DNA of 64,000 nucleotides from Diaminobutyricimonas aerilata. GTDB taxonomy: Bacteria; Actinomycetota; Actinomycetes; Actinomycetales; Microbacteriaceae. The position numbers were made by a program, and so were the translations under genes. This document shows, in pieces, positions 7,999-17,180 of the stretch; position 1 is the first letter of the stretch, and each line of letters opens with the position of its first letter. The notes below the pieces were generated by a model. The model worked only from the letters and a program-made list of their open reading frames with translations. It did not search any database and was not told the origin of the DNA. The stretch is taken from positions 1,201,304 through 1,265,303 of the forward strand of contig NZ_PGFF01000001.1 in assembly GCF_002797715.1 (NCBI RefSeq), written 5' to 3'.

Positions 7999-9108
7999 GT
8001 GGTCCTGTTCACCGACGTCGAACCCGACGTGCCTCACGGAGCGCGCCGGTCGACCTGGGTCGGCTGGCTCCTCGTCATCGTCGGGCTCGTCGCCGCCCTC
8101 GTCATCGCGGTGACACCGGCCCCCTACGTGATCGAACGTCCGGGACCCGTGTTCAACACCCTCGGCGACACGCGGGTCGGCGGGGAGGAGCGTCCGCTCA
8201 TCCAGATCCCGGATCAGGAGACCTTCGAGACCGACGGCGCGCTGAGCCTGCTGACCGTCACGGTGTCGGGCAACCCGCAGCAGCTGCCGACCTGGATCGA
8301 CATCGCGCTCGCCTGGTTCGACCCGAGCAAGAAGGTGGTGCCCGTCGCCGAGGTCTTCCCTCCCGGGACCACGCTCGAGCAGTCGAACGAGCAGAGCCGG
8401 GTCGACATGGAGAACTCGAAGCAGGAGGCCATCGCGGCCGCGATGACCGAACTCGACTACGAGTACACGTCGACGCTCACGATCGTCGCCACGACAGATG
8501 GTCTGCCCGCGGACGGGGTGCTTCGAGAGGGCGACCGGATCGTGTCTCTCAACGGCGAGGCGTTCACCGACGTGACCTCGCTGCGCGAGGCGATCGCCGA
8601 GAACGGCACGGACGCCGCCGCGGAGGTCGTGGTCGACCGGGACGGCGAGCAGGTGACCGAGGAGCTCACCCCGGTGCCCGGCCCCGACGGCAAGCCCGTG
8701 CTCGGCATCACCGTCGGCAGCGAATACGACTTCCCGTTCGCGGTCGACATCGAACTCGACGACGTCGGCGGACCGAGCGCCGGGATGATGTTTGCGCTCG
8801 GGATCATCGACAAGCTCACCCCGGGCGAGCTCAACGGTGGCGAGAACGTCGCCGGCACGGGCACGATCACGGCGGCCGGTGAGGTGGGACCGATCGGCGG
8901 CATCCGGCAGAAGATGTACGGCGCGCTCGGCAGCGGTGCCGACTGGTTCCTCGCCCCCGCGGGCAACTGCGAGGAGGTCGTCGGCAACGTGCCGGAGGGG
9001 CTCGAGGTGTTCGCGGTGCAGACGCTCGACGATGCCGAGGCGGCTGTCGAGGGCATCGCCGCGGGGGACACGGCGGATCTGCCCGGCTGCGAGGCTTTCG
9101 CCGGCTGA
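7999..9108 (+). CDS. Membrane-anchored PDZ and Lon-like S16 protease (YlbL family)
   Basis: A 369-residue protein with one N-terminal membrane segment (WLLVIVGLVAALVIAV, about 21-38), an extracytoplasmic PDZ domain (about 155-230: DGLPADGVLREGDRIVSLNG) and a C-terminal Lon-type protease domain. The catalytic dyad is S260 (GGPSAGM) and K305 (GIRQKMYGA), 45 residues apart as in Lon. GTG 7999 is chosen because GGAAGGAG ends 4 nt before it; the 39 nt upstream are open but lack a ribosome site. It matches Rv3194c and lies upstream of the UPF0182 gene as in mycobacteria. Substrates are unknown. Confidence 0.9.
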   Translation: MVLFTDVEPDVPHGARRSTWVGWLLVIVGLVAALVIAVTPAPYVIERPGPVFNTLGDTRVGGEERPLIQIPDQETFETDGALSLLTVTVSGNPQQLPTWIDIALAWFDPSKKVVPVAEVFPPGTTLEQSNEQSRVDMENSKQEAIAAAMTELDYEYTSTLTIVATTDGLPADGVLREGDRIVSLNGEAFTDVTSLREAIAENGTDAAAEVVVDRDGEQVTEELTPVPGPDGKPVLGITVGSEYDFPFAVDIELDDVGGPSAGMMFALGIIDKLTPGELNGGENVAGTGTITAAGEVGPIGGIRQKMYGALGSGADWFLAPAGNCEEVVGNVPEGLEVFAVQTLDDAEAAVEGIAAGDTADLPGCEAFAG

Positions 9109-9192
9109 CGGCCACATCCGCCGGGGCTCGGCACCCGCGCATGCCCTCAGCGAACGGACCTCAACTCCGGCGTTCTCGCAGTCTGTCCCCCA

Positions 9193-9198
9193 TAGGAT
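9193..9198 (+). promoter_or_regulatory. -10 box TAGGAT for the UPF0182 gene
   Basis: TAGGAT lies in the 126-nt gap after the PDZ gene, 36 nt before the TTG start at 9235, suggesting its own promoter with a UTR of about 30 nt. Confidence 0.45.
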
Positions 9199-9234
9199 GG
9201 GGGCCCGACCCAGTTCCTGAGCCGAGGGTGCCCC

Positions 9235-12144
9235 TTGTCCACAGCAAACCCGCCCGCCAATCGAACTCGAGCCACCATCGCGGTCGTCGCCGCGGTGCTC
9301 GCCGTGATCGTCATCGGGTTCTTCATCTTCGCGAGCCTGTACACCGACGTGCTCTGGTACGAGCAGGTCGACTACCTCGGCGTGCTCCTCACCCAGTGGG
9401 GTGCGCAGGCCGCCATGTTCGGTGTGGGCTTCCTCGGCATGGCGCTTCCGGTGTGGGCGAGCCTGTTCATCGCGTTCCGGTTCCGGCCGATGTACGCGAA
9501 GCTCAACTCGCAGCTCGACCGCTACCAGCAGGTCGTCGAACCGCTGCGTCGCGTCGCGATGCTGGGCATCCCGATCGTGCTCGGTCTCTTCGCCGGCGTC
9601 TCGACGGCGTCGCGGTGGCCCGTCGTGCTGCAGTGGCTCAACCGCACGCCGTTCGGTGAGACCGACCCGCAGTTCGGGCTCGACATCTCGTTCTACGTGT
9701 TCGAGCTGCCCTTCTACCACGGGGTCGTCGGCTTCGCCTCGGCCGTCGTGCTGCTGTGCGCGGTCGGCGCGCTCGCGACGAGCTACCTCTACGGCGCGCT
9801 CCGCGTGAACGGCCGCGAGGTGCGCATCTCCCGCACCGCACGCATCCAGCTCGCCGTCACCGGCGCCATCTACCTCGCGCTGCAGGCCGTGAGCCTGTGG
9901 CTCGACCAGTACACGACGCTGTACTCCTCGCACGAGGGCTTCCTCGAGACCGGCGCCGGCTACACCGTGGCGAACGCCACCATCCCGAGCCGCGCGATCC
10001 TCGCCGGCGTCGCCGCGCTCGTGGCGATCCTCTTCATCGTCACCGCGGTGATCGGCCGCTGGCGCCTGCCGATCATCGGCACCGCGCTGCTGCTCGTGAC
10101 CTCGTTGCTCATCGGCTCCGTGTACCCCTGGATCGTGCAGCGCTTCCAGGTGGAGCCGAGCGCGCAGACCCTCGAAGAGGAGTACATCCAGCGCAACATC
10201 GATGCGACCCGCGCCGCCTACAACGTGGACGGCGTCGAGGAGCAGCCCTACAACGCGACGACCGACGCCACGGCCGGCGCGCTGCGCGAAGATGCCGAGA
10301 CCACGGCGAACATCCGCATCGTGGACCCGGCGCTCGTCTCGGACACCTTCCGGCAGCTCGAGCAGGTGCGGCAGTTCTACCAGTTCCCCGAGTACCTCGA
10401 CGTGGACCGCTACGAGATCGACGGCGCCACGCAGGACACCGTGATCGCGCTGCGTGAGCTCAACCAGGAGGGCCAGAGCTCCCGCGGCTGGCTCAACGAC
10501 CACATCATCTACACGCACGGTTACGGCGTCGTCGCGGCGTACGGGAACCAGCGCGCGGATGACGGCGAGCCGGTGTTCCTCGAGTCGGGCATCCCGCTCA
10601 GCGGCGGCCTCGGCGAGTTCGAACCGCGCATCTACTTCGGCGAGACGTCGCCCGAGTACTCGATCGTCGGTGCGGACGAGGGCGCCAACGCCCGCGAGAT
10701 CGACTACCCGACCGCCGGCGAGGACGAGTCGGAGAGCCCGCGCTTCACGTTCGACGGCGACGGTGGACCGAAGCTCGACAACGTGTTCAAGCGCCTGCTC
10801 TACGCGCTCAAGTTCCAGTCGGAGCAGATCTTCCTCTCCGACGCGGTGAACGACCAGTCGCAGATCCTCTACGATCGTGACCCGGCCACGCGCATCCAGA
10901 AGGTCGCTCCGTACCTGACGCTCGACAACGACCCGTACCCCGCGGTCGTCGACGGCAAGATCGTCTGGATCGTCGACGCGTACACGACGAGCGCGAACTA
11001 CCCGTACTCCGACACGAACAGCCTGTCGGAGACGATCGCGGACACCTACCAGCCGCGGCCGAACTTCCCGCTCGACAACATCAACTACATCCGCAACTCG
11101 GTGAAGGCGACCGTCGACGCGTACGACGGCACGGTCACGCTCTACGCGTGGGACGACCAGGACCCGGTGCTGAAGACGTGGCAGAAGATCTTCCCGTCGA
11201 CGCTCGAGCCGATGAGCGAGATGAGCGACCAGCTGCTCGACCACGTGCGCTACCCGGCGGACCTGTTCAAGGTGCAGCGGTCGGTGCTCGAGCGCTACCA
11301 CGTCGACACGGCGAACTCGTTCTACCAGGGCAACGAGGCGTGGAGCACGCCGAACGACCCGACGGCCTCGTCGTCGAACCCGACGCTGCAGCCGCCGTAT
11401 TACCTGACCATGCAGGTGCCGGGCACGGAGCAGCCGGCGTTCACGCTCTATTCGACGTTCATCCCGAACAACTCCGGGCAGAACGCGCGCAACGTGCTCA
11501 CCGGCTACCTCACCGCGAACTCCGATCCGGGGGAGGACTACGGCAAGCTCACGATGTTGACGCTCCCCGAGGGTCAGGTGCCCGGACCGGGGCAGGTTTT
11601 CAACACCTTCAGCTCCGACACCGAGGTGGCCAACCAGCTCGCGCTGCTCGAGCGCGGCAACACCGAGGTGCGGCGCGGCAACCTGCTGACCCTCCCGGTC
11701 GGCGGCGGTCTGCTCTACGTGCAGCCCGTGTACGTGCGCGCCACTGGCGAATCCGGGTACCCGCTGCTGCGCAAGGTGCTTGTGGCGTTCGGTAACGACA
11801 TCGCGTTCGAAGACACCCTCGATCAGGCGCTCGACACCCTGTTCGGCGGCGACTCCGGTGCGGATGCCGGTGACACGGACGTGGAACCGACCGATCCGGA
11901 AGACCAGCCGGGCGCGGAGGAGCCGCCGGCCGAGGAGCCGCCGGCGGAGGAGCCGGGCACCGAGACGCCTCCCGCCGAGGAGCCGAGCACGGGCGGCGAC
12001 GCCCTCGCCCAGGCGCTGGCGGATGCGCGCCAGGCGCTGCAAGACCGCGAGGCCGCGTACGCGCGGAACGACCTCGTCGCCGCGGCTCAGGCCGACGAGG
12101 CACTGCAGGACGCGATCGAACGGGCCATCGCCGCGAGCGAATAA
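9235..12144 (+). CDS. UPF0182 family large membrane protein
   Basis: A 969-residue protein of the UPF0182/COG1615 family. About seven transmembrane segments occupy residues 15-310, followed by a large extracytoplasmic domain rich in Tyr, Asp and Asn. The C-terminus (about residue 875 on) has a Glu/Pro-rich linker with repeated PAEEP units and a final Ala-rich helical segment. Family function is unknown; the mycobacterial homologue is Rv3193c. Start is TTG 9235 preceded by GAGGGTG. The initiator tRNA follows 36 nt after the stop. Confidence 0.92.
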   Translation: MSTANPPANRTRATIAVVAAVLAVIVIGFFIFASLYTDVLWYEQVDYLGVLLTQWGAQAAMFGVGFLGMALPVWASLFIAFRFRPMYAKLNSQLDRYQQVVEPLRRVAMLGIPIVLGLFAGVSTASRWPVVLQWLNRTPFGETDPQFGLDISFYVFELPFYHGVVGFASAVVLLCAVGALATSYLYGALRVNGREVRISRTARIQLAVTGAIYLALQAVSLWLDQYTTLYSSHEGFLETGAGYTVANATIPSRAILAGVAALVAILFIVTAVIGRWRLPIIGTALLLVTSLLIGSVYPWIVQRFQVEPSAQTLEEEYIQRNIDATRAAYNVDGVEEQPYNATTDATAGALREDAETTANIRIVDPALVSDTFRQLEQVRQFYQFPEYLDVDRYEIDGATQDTVIALRELNQEGQSSRGWLNDHIIYTHGYGVVAAYGNQRADDGEPVFLESGIPLSGGLGEFEPRIYFGETSPEYSIVGADEGANAREIDYPTAGEDESESPRFTFDGDGGPKLDNVFKRLLYALKFQSEQIFLSDAVNDQSQILYDRDPATRIQKVAPYLTLDNDPYPAVVDGKIVWIVDAYTTSANYPYSDTNSLSETIADTYQPRPNFPLDNINYIRNSVKATVDAYDGTVTLYAWDDQDPVLKTWQKIFPSTLEPMSEMSDQLLDHVRYPADLFKVQRSVLERYHVDTANSFYQGNEAWSTPNDPTASSSNPTLQPPYYLTMQVPGTEQPAFTLYSTFIPNNSGQNARNVLTGYLTANSDPGEDYGKLTMLTLPEGQVPGPGQVFNTFSSDTEVANQLALLERGNTEVRRGNLLTLPVGGGLLYVQPVYVRATGESGYPLLRKVLVAFGNDIAFEDTLDQALDTLFGGDSGADAGDTDVEPTDPEDQPGAEEPPAEEPPAEEPGTETPPAEEPSTGGDALAQALADARQALQDREAAYARNDLVAAAQADEALQDAIERAIAASE

Positions 12145-12163
12145 CCGCCCCGCCCCGCTGTGC

Positions 12164-12169
12164 TAGGCT
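12164..12169 (+). promoter_or_regulatory. -10 box TAGGCT of the initiator tRNA
   Basis: TAGGCT is 11 nt upstream of the first tRNA base, so transcription would begin a few bases before the mature 5' end. No convincing -35 was found. Confidence 0.5.
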
Positions 12170-12180
12170 TTTCCATGCGC

Positions 12181-12257
12181 CGCGGGGTGGAGCAGTTCGG
12201 TAGCTCGCTGGGCTCATAACCCAGAGGTCGTAGGTTCAAATCCTGCCCCCGCAACCA
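12181..12257 (+). tRNA. Initiator tRNA-fMet (CAT)
   Basis: A 77-nt cloverleaf with the CCA end encoded. The anticodon loop is CTCATAA on a stem that starts GGG and ends CCC, and the acceptor shows the C1-A72 mismatch. These are the hallmarks of initiator rather than elongator tRNA-Met. T-arm GGTTCAAATCC. It is followed by its own terminator. Confidence 0.97.
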
Positions 12258-12260
12258 CCA

Positions 12261-12295
12261 CAGAAGGCCCGGAACCACTGGTTCCGGGCCTTCTG
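12261..12295. terminator. Hairpin terminator after tRNA-fMet
   Basis: A perfect 16-bp stem (CAGAAGGCCCGGAACC with its complement) closes a 3-nt ACT loop, followed by a short CTTTG tail. It sits between the tRNA and the convergent DUF151 gene and can serve both strands. Confidence 0.8.
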
Positions 12296-12320
12296 CTTTG
12301 TCTGGCCGGATGCGGCGGGC

Positions 12321-12815
12321 TCAGCCCTGGAAGTCCTCCGGGTCGACCTCGTCGAGGAACTTCTTGAACTCCTCGAGCTTCTCCTCCTCATCCGGTTCGC
12401 TCGTGAAGTCGTCGTCGACCGACGCGGCGGCCATCACCTCGTCGGCCACCCACAGCGGGGCGCCCGTGCGCGACGCGAGGGCGATCGCGTCGGAGGGCCG
12501 GCAGTCGATCGACACCGGGCGACCGTCGACCCGCAACGACAACTCGGCGAAGTAGGTGCCCTCGTCGAGCCGGGTCACCTCGACGCGTTCGACCGTCGCG
12601 CCGACCGTCTCGAGCAGCGTCTTCATCAGGTCGTGCGACAGCGGCCGCGGTGCTTGCGCTCCCTCGATCGCGATGAGGATCGACGTCGCCTCCTGCTCGC
12701 CGATCCAGATCGGGAGCACGCGGTCGGTCCTGGGGTTCCCCGCCATCGGTTTGAGGAGCACGACGTGCTGCCCTCGAACGTCGATCGCGATACCGGCGAT
12801 ACGCACCTGGGTCAT
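12321..12815 (-). CDS. Bifunctional nuclease family protein (DUF151)
   Basis: A 164-residue protein of the DUF151/BFN family, whose characterised plant member has DNase and RNase activity; the bacterial role is not settled. The domain fills residues 1-130 with the conserved LPIWIGEQEA and SIDCRPSDAIALA motifs; an acidic tail (DEEEKLEEFKKFL) follows. Start is ATG 12815 with AGGAG 9 nt upstream. Divergent from the exonuclease gene. Confidence 0.9.
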   Translation of the reverse strand: MTQVRIAGIAIDVRGQHVVLLKPMAGNPRTDRVLPIWIGEQEATSILIAIEGAQAPRPLSHDLMKTLLETVGATVERVEVTRLDEGTYFAELSLRVDGRPVSIDCRPSDAIALASRTGAPLWVADEVMAAASVDDDFTSEPDEEEKLEEFKKFLDEVDPEDFQG

Positions 12816-12912
12816 GAGAGATCTCCTCGTCGAGCGCGGATGCCCGCACGCTACCCAGTGCGGATGCGATAAACAACCGGGACGCGGAGCCGCGGTGCGG
12901 CACACTGAATGC

Positions 12913-13854
12913 GTGACCACCGGACGCCTCATGCTGCTCGACACGGCCGCCCTCTACTTCCGGGCGTTCTACGGGGTGCCCGACACCGTCACGGCGCCCG
13001 ACGGCACCCCCGTGAACGCCGTGCGCGGACTGCTCGACATGATCGCCCGTCTCGTGACGGAGTTCCGCCCGGACGAGCTCGTGGCCTGCTGGGACGACGA
13101 CTGGCGCCCGCAGTGGCGGGTCGACCTCATCCCGAGCTATAAGACGCACCGCCTCGCGGAGGAGGTCGAGGTCGGACCGGACGTCGAGGTCGTGCCGGAC
13201 CCGCTGAACGTGCAGGTGCCGGTCATCGTCGAGGCGCTGACCGCGCTCGGGATCGCCATCGTCGGCAAGCCGGGCTACGAGGCCGACGACATCATCGGCA
13301 CCCTCGCGACCACCGCATCCGGGCCCGTCGACGTCGTCACCGGAGACCGCGACCTGTTCCAAGTGGCCGACGACGACCGCGAGGTGCGCGTCATCTACAC
13401 CGCGCGCGGCATGAGCCGGCTCGAGATCGTGACGGATGAAGTGCTGCGGGGCAAGTACGGCGTCTCTCCGTCCCAGTACGCCGACTTCGCCACGTTGCGC
13501 GGCGACACCTCCGACGGACTGCCCGGCGTGCCCGGAATCGGCGAGAAGACGGCCGCGGGACTGCTGCGCGACCACGGCGACCTCGGGGGCATCATCGCCG
13601 CCGCCGACGCCGCACCCGCGTCGGGCATCTCGGCGACGATGGCGGCGAAGATCCGGGGCGCGGCCGACTACCTCTCGAAGGCGCCGGCGGTGGTCGCCGT
13701 CGTGCGCGACCTCGACCTGCCGCCGTTCGACGCGAGCATCGGCGTCCCGGATGCCGGTCGCGCGCGATTCGCGGAGCTCACCACGCGCTGGGGGCTCGGA
13801 GAATCCGCGACGCGCGTGCTCACCGCCCTCGACGCCCGCGCCTCCGCATCCTGA
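12913..13854 (+). CDS. 5'-3' exonuclease (Pol I N-terminal domain-like)
   Basis: A 313-residue stand-alone flap-nuclease-type exonuclease. It contains the PIN-like core with metal ligands in LLDTAALYFRAFYG, YEADDIIGTLA and VTGDRDLFQV, and the helix-three-turn-helix DNA-binding segment GVPGIGEKTA near residue 205. It corresponds to the 5' nuclease part of DNA polymerase I without a polymerase. GTG 12913 is taken as start; ATG 12931 is also possible because the conserved fold begins there. No ribosome site is seen. Confidence 0.9.
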   Translation: MTTGRLMLLDTAALYFRAFYGVPDTVTAPDGTPVNAVRGLLDMIARLVTEFRPDELVACWDDDWRPQWRVDLIPSYKTHRLAEEVEVGPDVEVVPDPLNVQVPVIVEALTALGIAIVGKPGYEADDIIGTLATTASGPVDVVTGDRDLFQVADDDREVRVIYTARGMSRLEIVTDEVLRGKYGVSPSQYADFATLRGDTSDGLPGVPGIGEKTAAGLLRDHGDLGGIIAAADAAPASGISATMAAKIRGAADYLSKAPAVVAVVRDLDLPPFDASIGVPDAGRARFAELTTRWGLGESATRVLTALDARASAS

Positions 13855-13904
13855 CGATTCGCCCGGCGCCCCGCCTCACACCGGATGCGGTGGGACGCGC
13901 CTCC

Positions 13905-13910
13905 TAGGCT
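13905..13910 (+). promoter_or_regulatory. -10 box TAGGCT, leaderless promoter
   Basis: Exactly 6 nt separate the box from ATG 13917, predicting a leaderless transcript for the AI-2E family gene. Confidence 0.55.
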
Positions 13911-13916
13911 CGGACC

Positions 13917-15077
13917 ATGCCCTTCTCGCGCCGGTACACGACGGACGACTCCGTGACCCCGCCTCCGCCCGCGGGCCTGTGGGCCGACAAGTTCGGCAAG
14001 GTGGCCACCCGCACGCTGCAGAGCATCATCCTCGTGATCGCGATCATCGGGATCGTGTACGCGGCGATAGCGCTGCGACTCGTGGTGATCCCGGTGCTGC
14101 TCGCGTTGATCGTCGCCGCCGCGCTCGGCCCGATCGTCGAAGCCCTCCACCGTCGGGGCCTCCCGCGCGTCGCCGGCGCCGCGCTCGTGCTGGTCGTCGC
14201 CGTGCTCGGTCTCGGCGGCCTCGTGACCGGCATCGTCTTCGCGGTGCGATCGCAGTGGCCGCAGCTCGTCGAATCCGCCACGCAAGGCGTGGAGCAGCTG
14301 CGCGAGATCGCGGAGGGGTTCGGCATCGCGACCGACCAGGAGGCCATCGACGACGCGGTGGCGCAGGTGCAGGAGTTCCTCACCAGCTCCTCGTTCACCT
14401 CGGGCGCCATCTCCGGCGTCTCGAGCGCGGTCGAGCTCATCACCGGCACGGTGCTCTTCGCCTTCGTGCTCTTCTACTTCCTGCGCGACGGCGCGAGCAT
14501 CTTCGAGTTCCTCATCCGCCCCTTCCAGGGCCGCTACCACGTGAAGGCGCAGCGTTCCGGGCGTCGCGCCCTCGAGGTGATGGGCGGCTACGTGCGCGGC
14601 ACGGCGCTCGTCGCCCTCGTCGACGCGGTGTTCATCGGCATCGGACTCTTCGCGGTCGGCATCCCGTTCGCGCTCGCGCTTCCGCTCGCGGTGCTCGTGT
14701 TCGTCTTCGCATTCGTGCCGATCGTGGGCGCGACCGCCGCAGGCGTGCTCGCGGCGCTCGTCGCGCTCGTGACCGCGGGGTTGTGGCCGGCCATCATCAT
14801 CGTGATCATCGTCGTCGCCGTGAACCAGATCGAGGGGAACTTCCTGCAGCCGGTCGTGCTCGGCCGCTCGCTGCAACTGCACGCGCTCGTCGTGCTGCTC
14901 GCGATCACCGCCGGCACCATCCTCGCCGGCATCACCGGCGCCATCCTGTCGGTGCCGCTCGTCGCATCCGCCTGGGCGATCGCGAAGGCGTGGAGCGGCG
15001 ACGAACCGCCGCACGGCACCACGGTCGGCAAGCCGCCGCGTCGCGACAGACGCCGAGCCCCCGCCGTCGCGGAGTAG
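13917..15077 (+). CDS. AI-2E family transporter (PF01594)
   Basis: A 386-residue membrane protein with about eight hydrophobic segments and the family's long central soluble loop (about residues 90-190). The conserved C-terminal half reads AFVPIVGATAAGVLAAL and NQIEGNFLQPVVLGRS, a signature of this exporter family. Members export small molecules (B. subtilis and E. coli relatives) or act as Na+/H+ antiporters; AI-2 transport is not implied. The N-terminal 20 residues are cytosolic and Pro-rich. The 204 nt to the next gene hold no gene I can support. Confidence 0.88.
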   Translation: MPFSRRYTTDDSVTPPPPAGLWADKFGKVATRTLQSIILVIAIIGIVYAAIALRLVVIPVLLALIVAAALGPIVEALHRRGLPRVAGAALVLVVAVLGLGGLVTGIVFAVRSQWPQLVESATQGVEQLREIAEGFGIATDQEAIDDAVAQVQEFLTSSSFTSGAISGVSSAVELITGTVLFAFVLFYFLRDGASIFEFLIRPFQGRYHVKAQRSGRRALEVMGGYVRGTALVALVDAVFIGIGLFAVGIPFALALPLAVLVFVFAFVPIVGATAAGVLAALVALVTAGLWPAIIIVIIVVAVNQIEGNFLQPVVLGRSLQLHALVVLLAITAGTILAGITGAILSVPLVASAWAIAKAWSGDEPPHGTTVGKPPRRDRRRAPAVAE

Positions 15078-15281
15078 TCCGTTCCGCTGCCGTCGGCCGG
15101 GCGGCCCGGATGCCGCTCGCCGAGGGCCCGGCCTTAGTCGCGCCTGCCGTCTGGCGGCAGCGGGAGCGGATGTTCCGAGCGACACGCCGGTGAAGCGCCG
15201 CGGTCGGCGGCGCGCCGAGTCGGGCATCCGCTCTCGCTGACTCCCCGGTACGAATCCCGGCGGCGATGACCGATCGGGGAC

Positions 15282-15845
15282 CTAGCGGCGGGCGAGCCGC
15301 CGTACGACCTTGAACGCCACCACGCCCGCGAGCACCCACGGGCCCGCCACGAGGATCGGGTCGAGCCAGGTGTGGTTCACATCGACCCGGTTGCGTCCGT
15401 AGCGCGACGAGATCGGGTGCCGGCGGAACTCGCTGAGGATGCCGGTCTCGGTGATCGGGTTGTCGGGACGGGTGGTCGCGAACGATGCGAGGTGGCTCTC
15501 GATCGCGTCGACCCGGTCGCCGACGATGAGCAGCAGCCAATGGGCGGCGCGCCCCTCGCTGAAGCGTCGGTACGCGTACCCGCGGATCACCCCGGAGAGC
15601 CCCTTGAGCGGCTGGGCGGTGCCGAACACCGGTGTCATCGACTTGTGCTCGATGGACCGCTCGCGCGGTCCGGACTGGGGTTGCGATTCGGGGAGGTCCC
15701 AATGCGCACCCGAGTCGAGGTCACGCCGCTCGCGAGGGAACGAGGGACGGTTCGCGGGATCGAGGTCGGCACCCCAGCCGGGAATGCGGGCGCGGAGCTC
15801 GTCGGCGGAGGGTGCGGGATTCTGCTTCTCGGCGGGATAGGCCAC
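15282..15845 (-). CDS. Conserved hypothetical membrane protein partner of the Zn alcohol dehydrogenase
   Basis: A 187-residue protein. The N-terminal two thirds are soluble and hydrophilic (ARIPGWGADLDP, PRERSIEHKSMTPVFGT, RFSEGRAAHWLLLI) and one hydrophobic segment lies near the C-terminus (ILVAGPWVLAGVVAF). I recognise this as a recurrent actinobacterial companion of a glutathione-independent formaldehyde-dehydrogenase-like ADH, but the function is not known. GTG 15845 is chosen for the AGGAG 5 nt upstream. The gene begins 8 nt after the ADH stop, so they are an operon. Confidence 0.75.
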   Translation of the reverse strand: MAYPAEKQNPAPSADELRARIPGWGADLDPANRPSFPRERRDLDSGAHWDLPESQPQSGPRERSIEHKSMTPVFGTAQPLKGLSGVIRGYAYRRFSEGRAAHWLLLIVGDRVDAIESHLASFATTRPDNPITETGILSEFRRHPISSRYGRNRVDVNHTWLDPILVAGPWVLAGVVAFKVVRRLARR

Positions 15846-15853
15846 GGGGACTC

Positions 15854-17005
15854 CTAGGCTTCGCTGTTCGGGATGACGACGGTCTTGATGCAGTCGTCGA
15901 GCTTCGACGAGAACATGTGGTACCCCTCGGCGATGTGCTCGAGCGGGATCCGGTGGGTGATCATGTCGCTCGGCTTGATGTAGCCGTTCCGGATGTGCTC
16001 GAACAGCCGCGGCCATTGCCGCTTCACCGGCGCCTGGTTCATGCGCAGGGTGAGCCCCTTGTTCACCGCGTCGCCGAACTTGACGAGGCTGAAGATGGGT
16101 CCGTAGGCGCCCAGCACCGACACCGTTCCACCCTTGCGGACGGAGTCGATGGCCCAGTTCAAGGCGATGGGGGACCCGCCCTGCAGCTTGAGCTTCGAGC
16201 CGGTGATGTGCTGCAGCAGGTTCCCGTCCGCCTCGGCTCCCACGGCCTCGATCACGACGTCGGCTCCGAGGTTCTCGGTCTGGTTCTTCAGCTCGACGAT
16301 GATGTCGTCGTACTCCGCGAAGTTGAGCGTCTCGGCGTGCGACATCGTGCGCGCCTTCTCGAGGCGGTAGTCGAGGTGATCCACCACGATGACCCGGCCC
16401 GCGCCCATGAGCCACGACGACTGTGCTGCGGCGAGGCCCACCGGACCGGCGCCGAACACGACGACCGTGTCGCCCTCGACGATGTCGCCCAGCTGCGCTC
16501 CGAAGTACCCCGTCGAGAACGCGTCGGTGAGCATGAGCGCATCCTCGTCGTCCAGCCACTCGGGGATGATCGAGGGGCCGACGTCGGCGAAGGGCACTCG
16601 CACGTACTCGGCCTGTCCGCCGTCGTAACCGCCGGTGGTGTGCGAGTAGCCGTAGATGCCGCCGACCGCGGTCGCGTTCGGGTTGACGTTGTGGCAGTTG
16701 GAGTAGAGCCCGCGTGCGCAGAAGAAGCACGAACCGCAGTAGATGTTGAACGGCACCATGACCTTGTCGCCGGGCTTGAGGTTCTGCACCGACGATCCGA
16801 CCTCGTGCACCACACCGATGAACTCGTGTCCGAACGTGTGACCGACCCTGAGGTCCGTCATGAGCCCGTGATACAGGTGCAGATCCGAGCCGCAGATCGC
16901 GGCGCGCGTCACGCGCACGATGGCATCGTTCGGATGCTCGATGCGCGGCATGTCCTTCTCTTCGACGCGCACCTTGTACGGCCCGCGGTACACCATTGCT
17001 CTCAT
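15854..17005 (-). CDS. Zinc-dependent alcohol dehydrogenase (glutathione-independent FDH-like)
   Basis: A 383-residue medium-chain dehydrogenase/reductase. The catalytic zinc region is AAICGSDLHLYHG and GHEFIG; the structural zinc cysteines are in CGSCFFCARGLYSNC; the NAD-binding fold shows VFGAGPVGLAAA. The long insertion and YRLEKARTM motif fit the formaldehyde dehydrogenase-like subgroup. It probably oxidises an alcohol or aldehyde with NAD; the substrate is not determinable. ATG 17005 has GGAGGG 6 nt upstream. First gene of a two-gene operon. Confidence 0.9.
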   Translation of the reverse strand: MRAMVYRGPYKVRVEEKDMPRIEHPNDAIVRVTRAAICGSDLHLYHGLMTDLRVGHTFGHEFIGVVHEVGSSVQNLKPGDKVMVPFNIYCGSCFFCARGLYSNCHNVNPNATAVGGIYGYSHTTGGYDGGQAEYVRVPFADVGPSIIPEWLDDEDALMLTDAFSTGYFGAQLGDIVEGDTVVVFGAGPVGLAAAQSSWLMGAGRVIVVDHLDYRLEKARTMSHAETLNFAEYDDIIVELKNQTENLGADVVIEAVGAEADGNLLQHITGSKLKLQGGSPIALNWAIDSVRKGGTVSVLGAYGPIFSLVKFGDAVNKGLTLRMNQAPVKRQWPRLFEHIRNGYIKPSDMITHRIPLEHIAEGYHMFSSKLDDCIKTVVIPNSEA

Positions 17006-17180
17006 GTGTGCCCTCCGCGCGCCATCCTCACCCGGGCATCGTGCTCGGCATGCTCCGCGGGGAAGTCACTCAGGAAGGTCGGAGGTCGCGGCGGGCTGAG
17101 CGTCGGTTCAGCCGACTCGCGGTCTCAGGTCCCGCCCGGTTGACTGGGGGTGTCCACGACCGCGCCGCACTGGAGGACAC

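Noticed and set aside
7891-12042. A 1383-codon open frame on the minus strand
   Set aside because: It is antisense to the Lon-like and UPF0182 genes, has Arg/Val/Asp/Glu-biased shadow composition, and resembles no protein family.
15200-15281. tRNA-like 3' half (CCGGTACGAATCCCGG)
   Set aside because: The putative T-stem strands are not complementary in tRNA geometry and no anticodon arm is found upstream.
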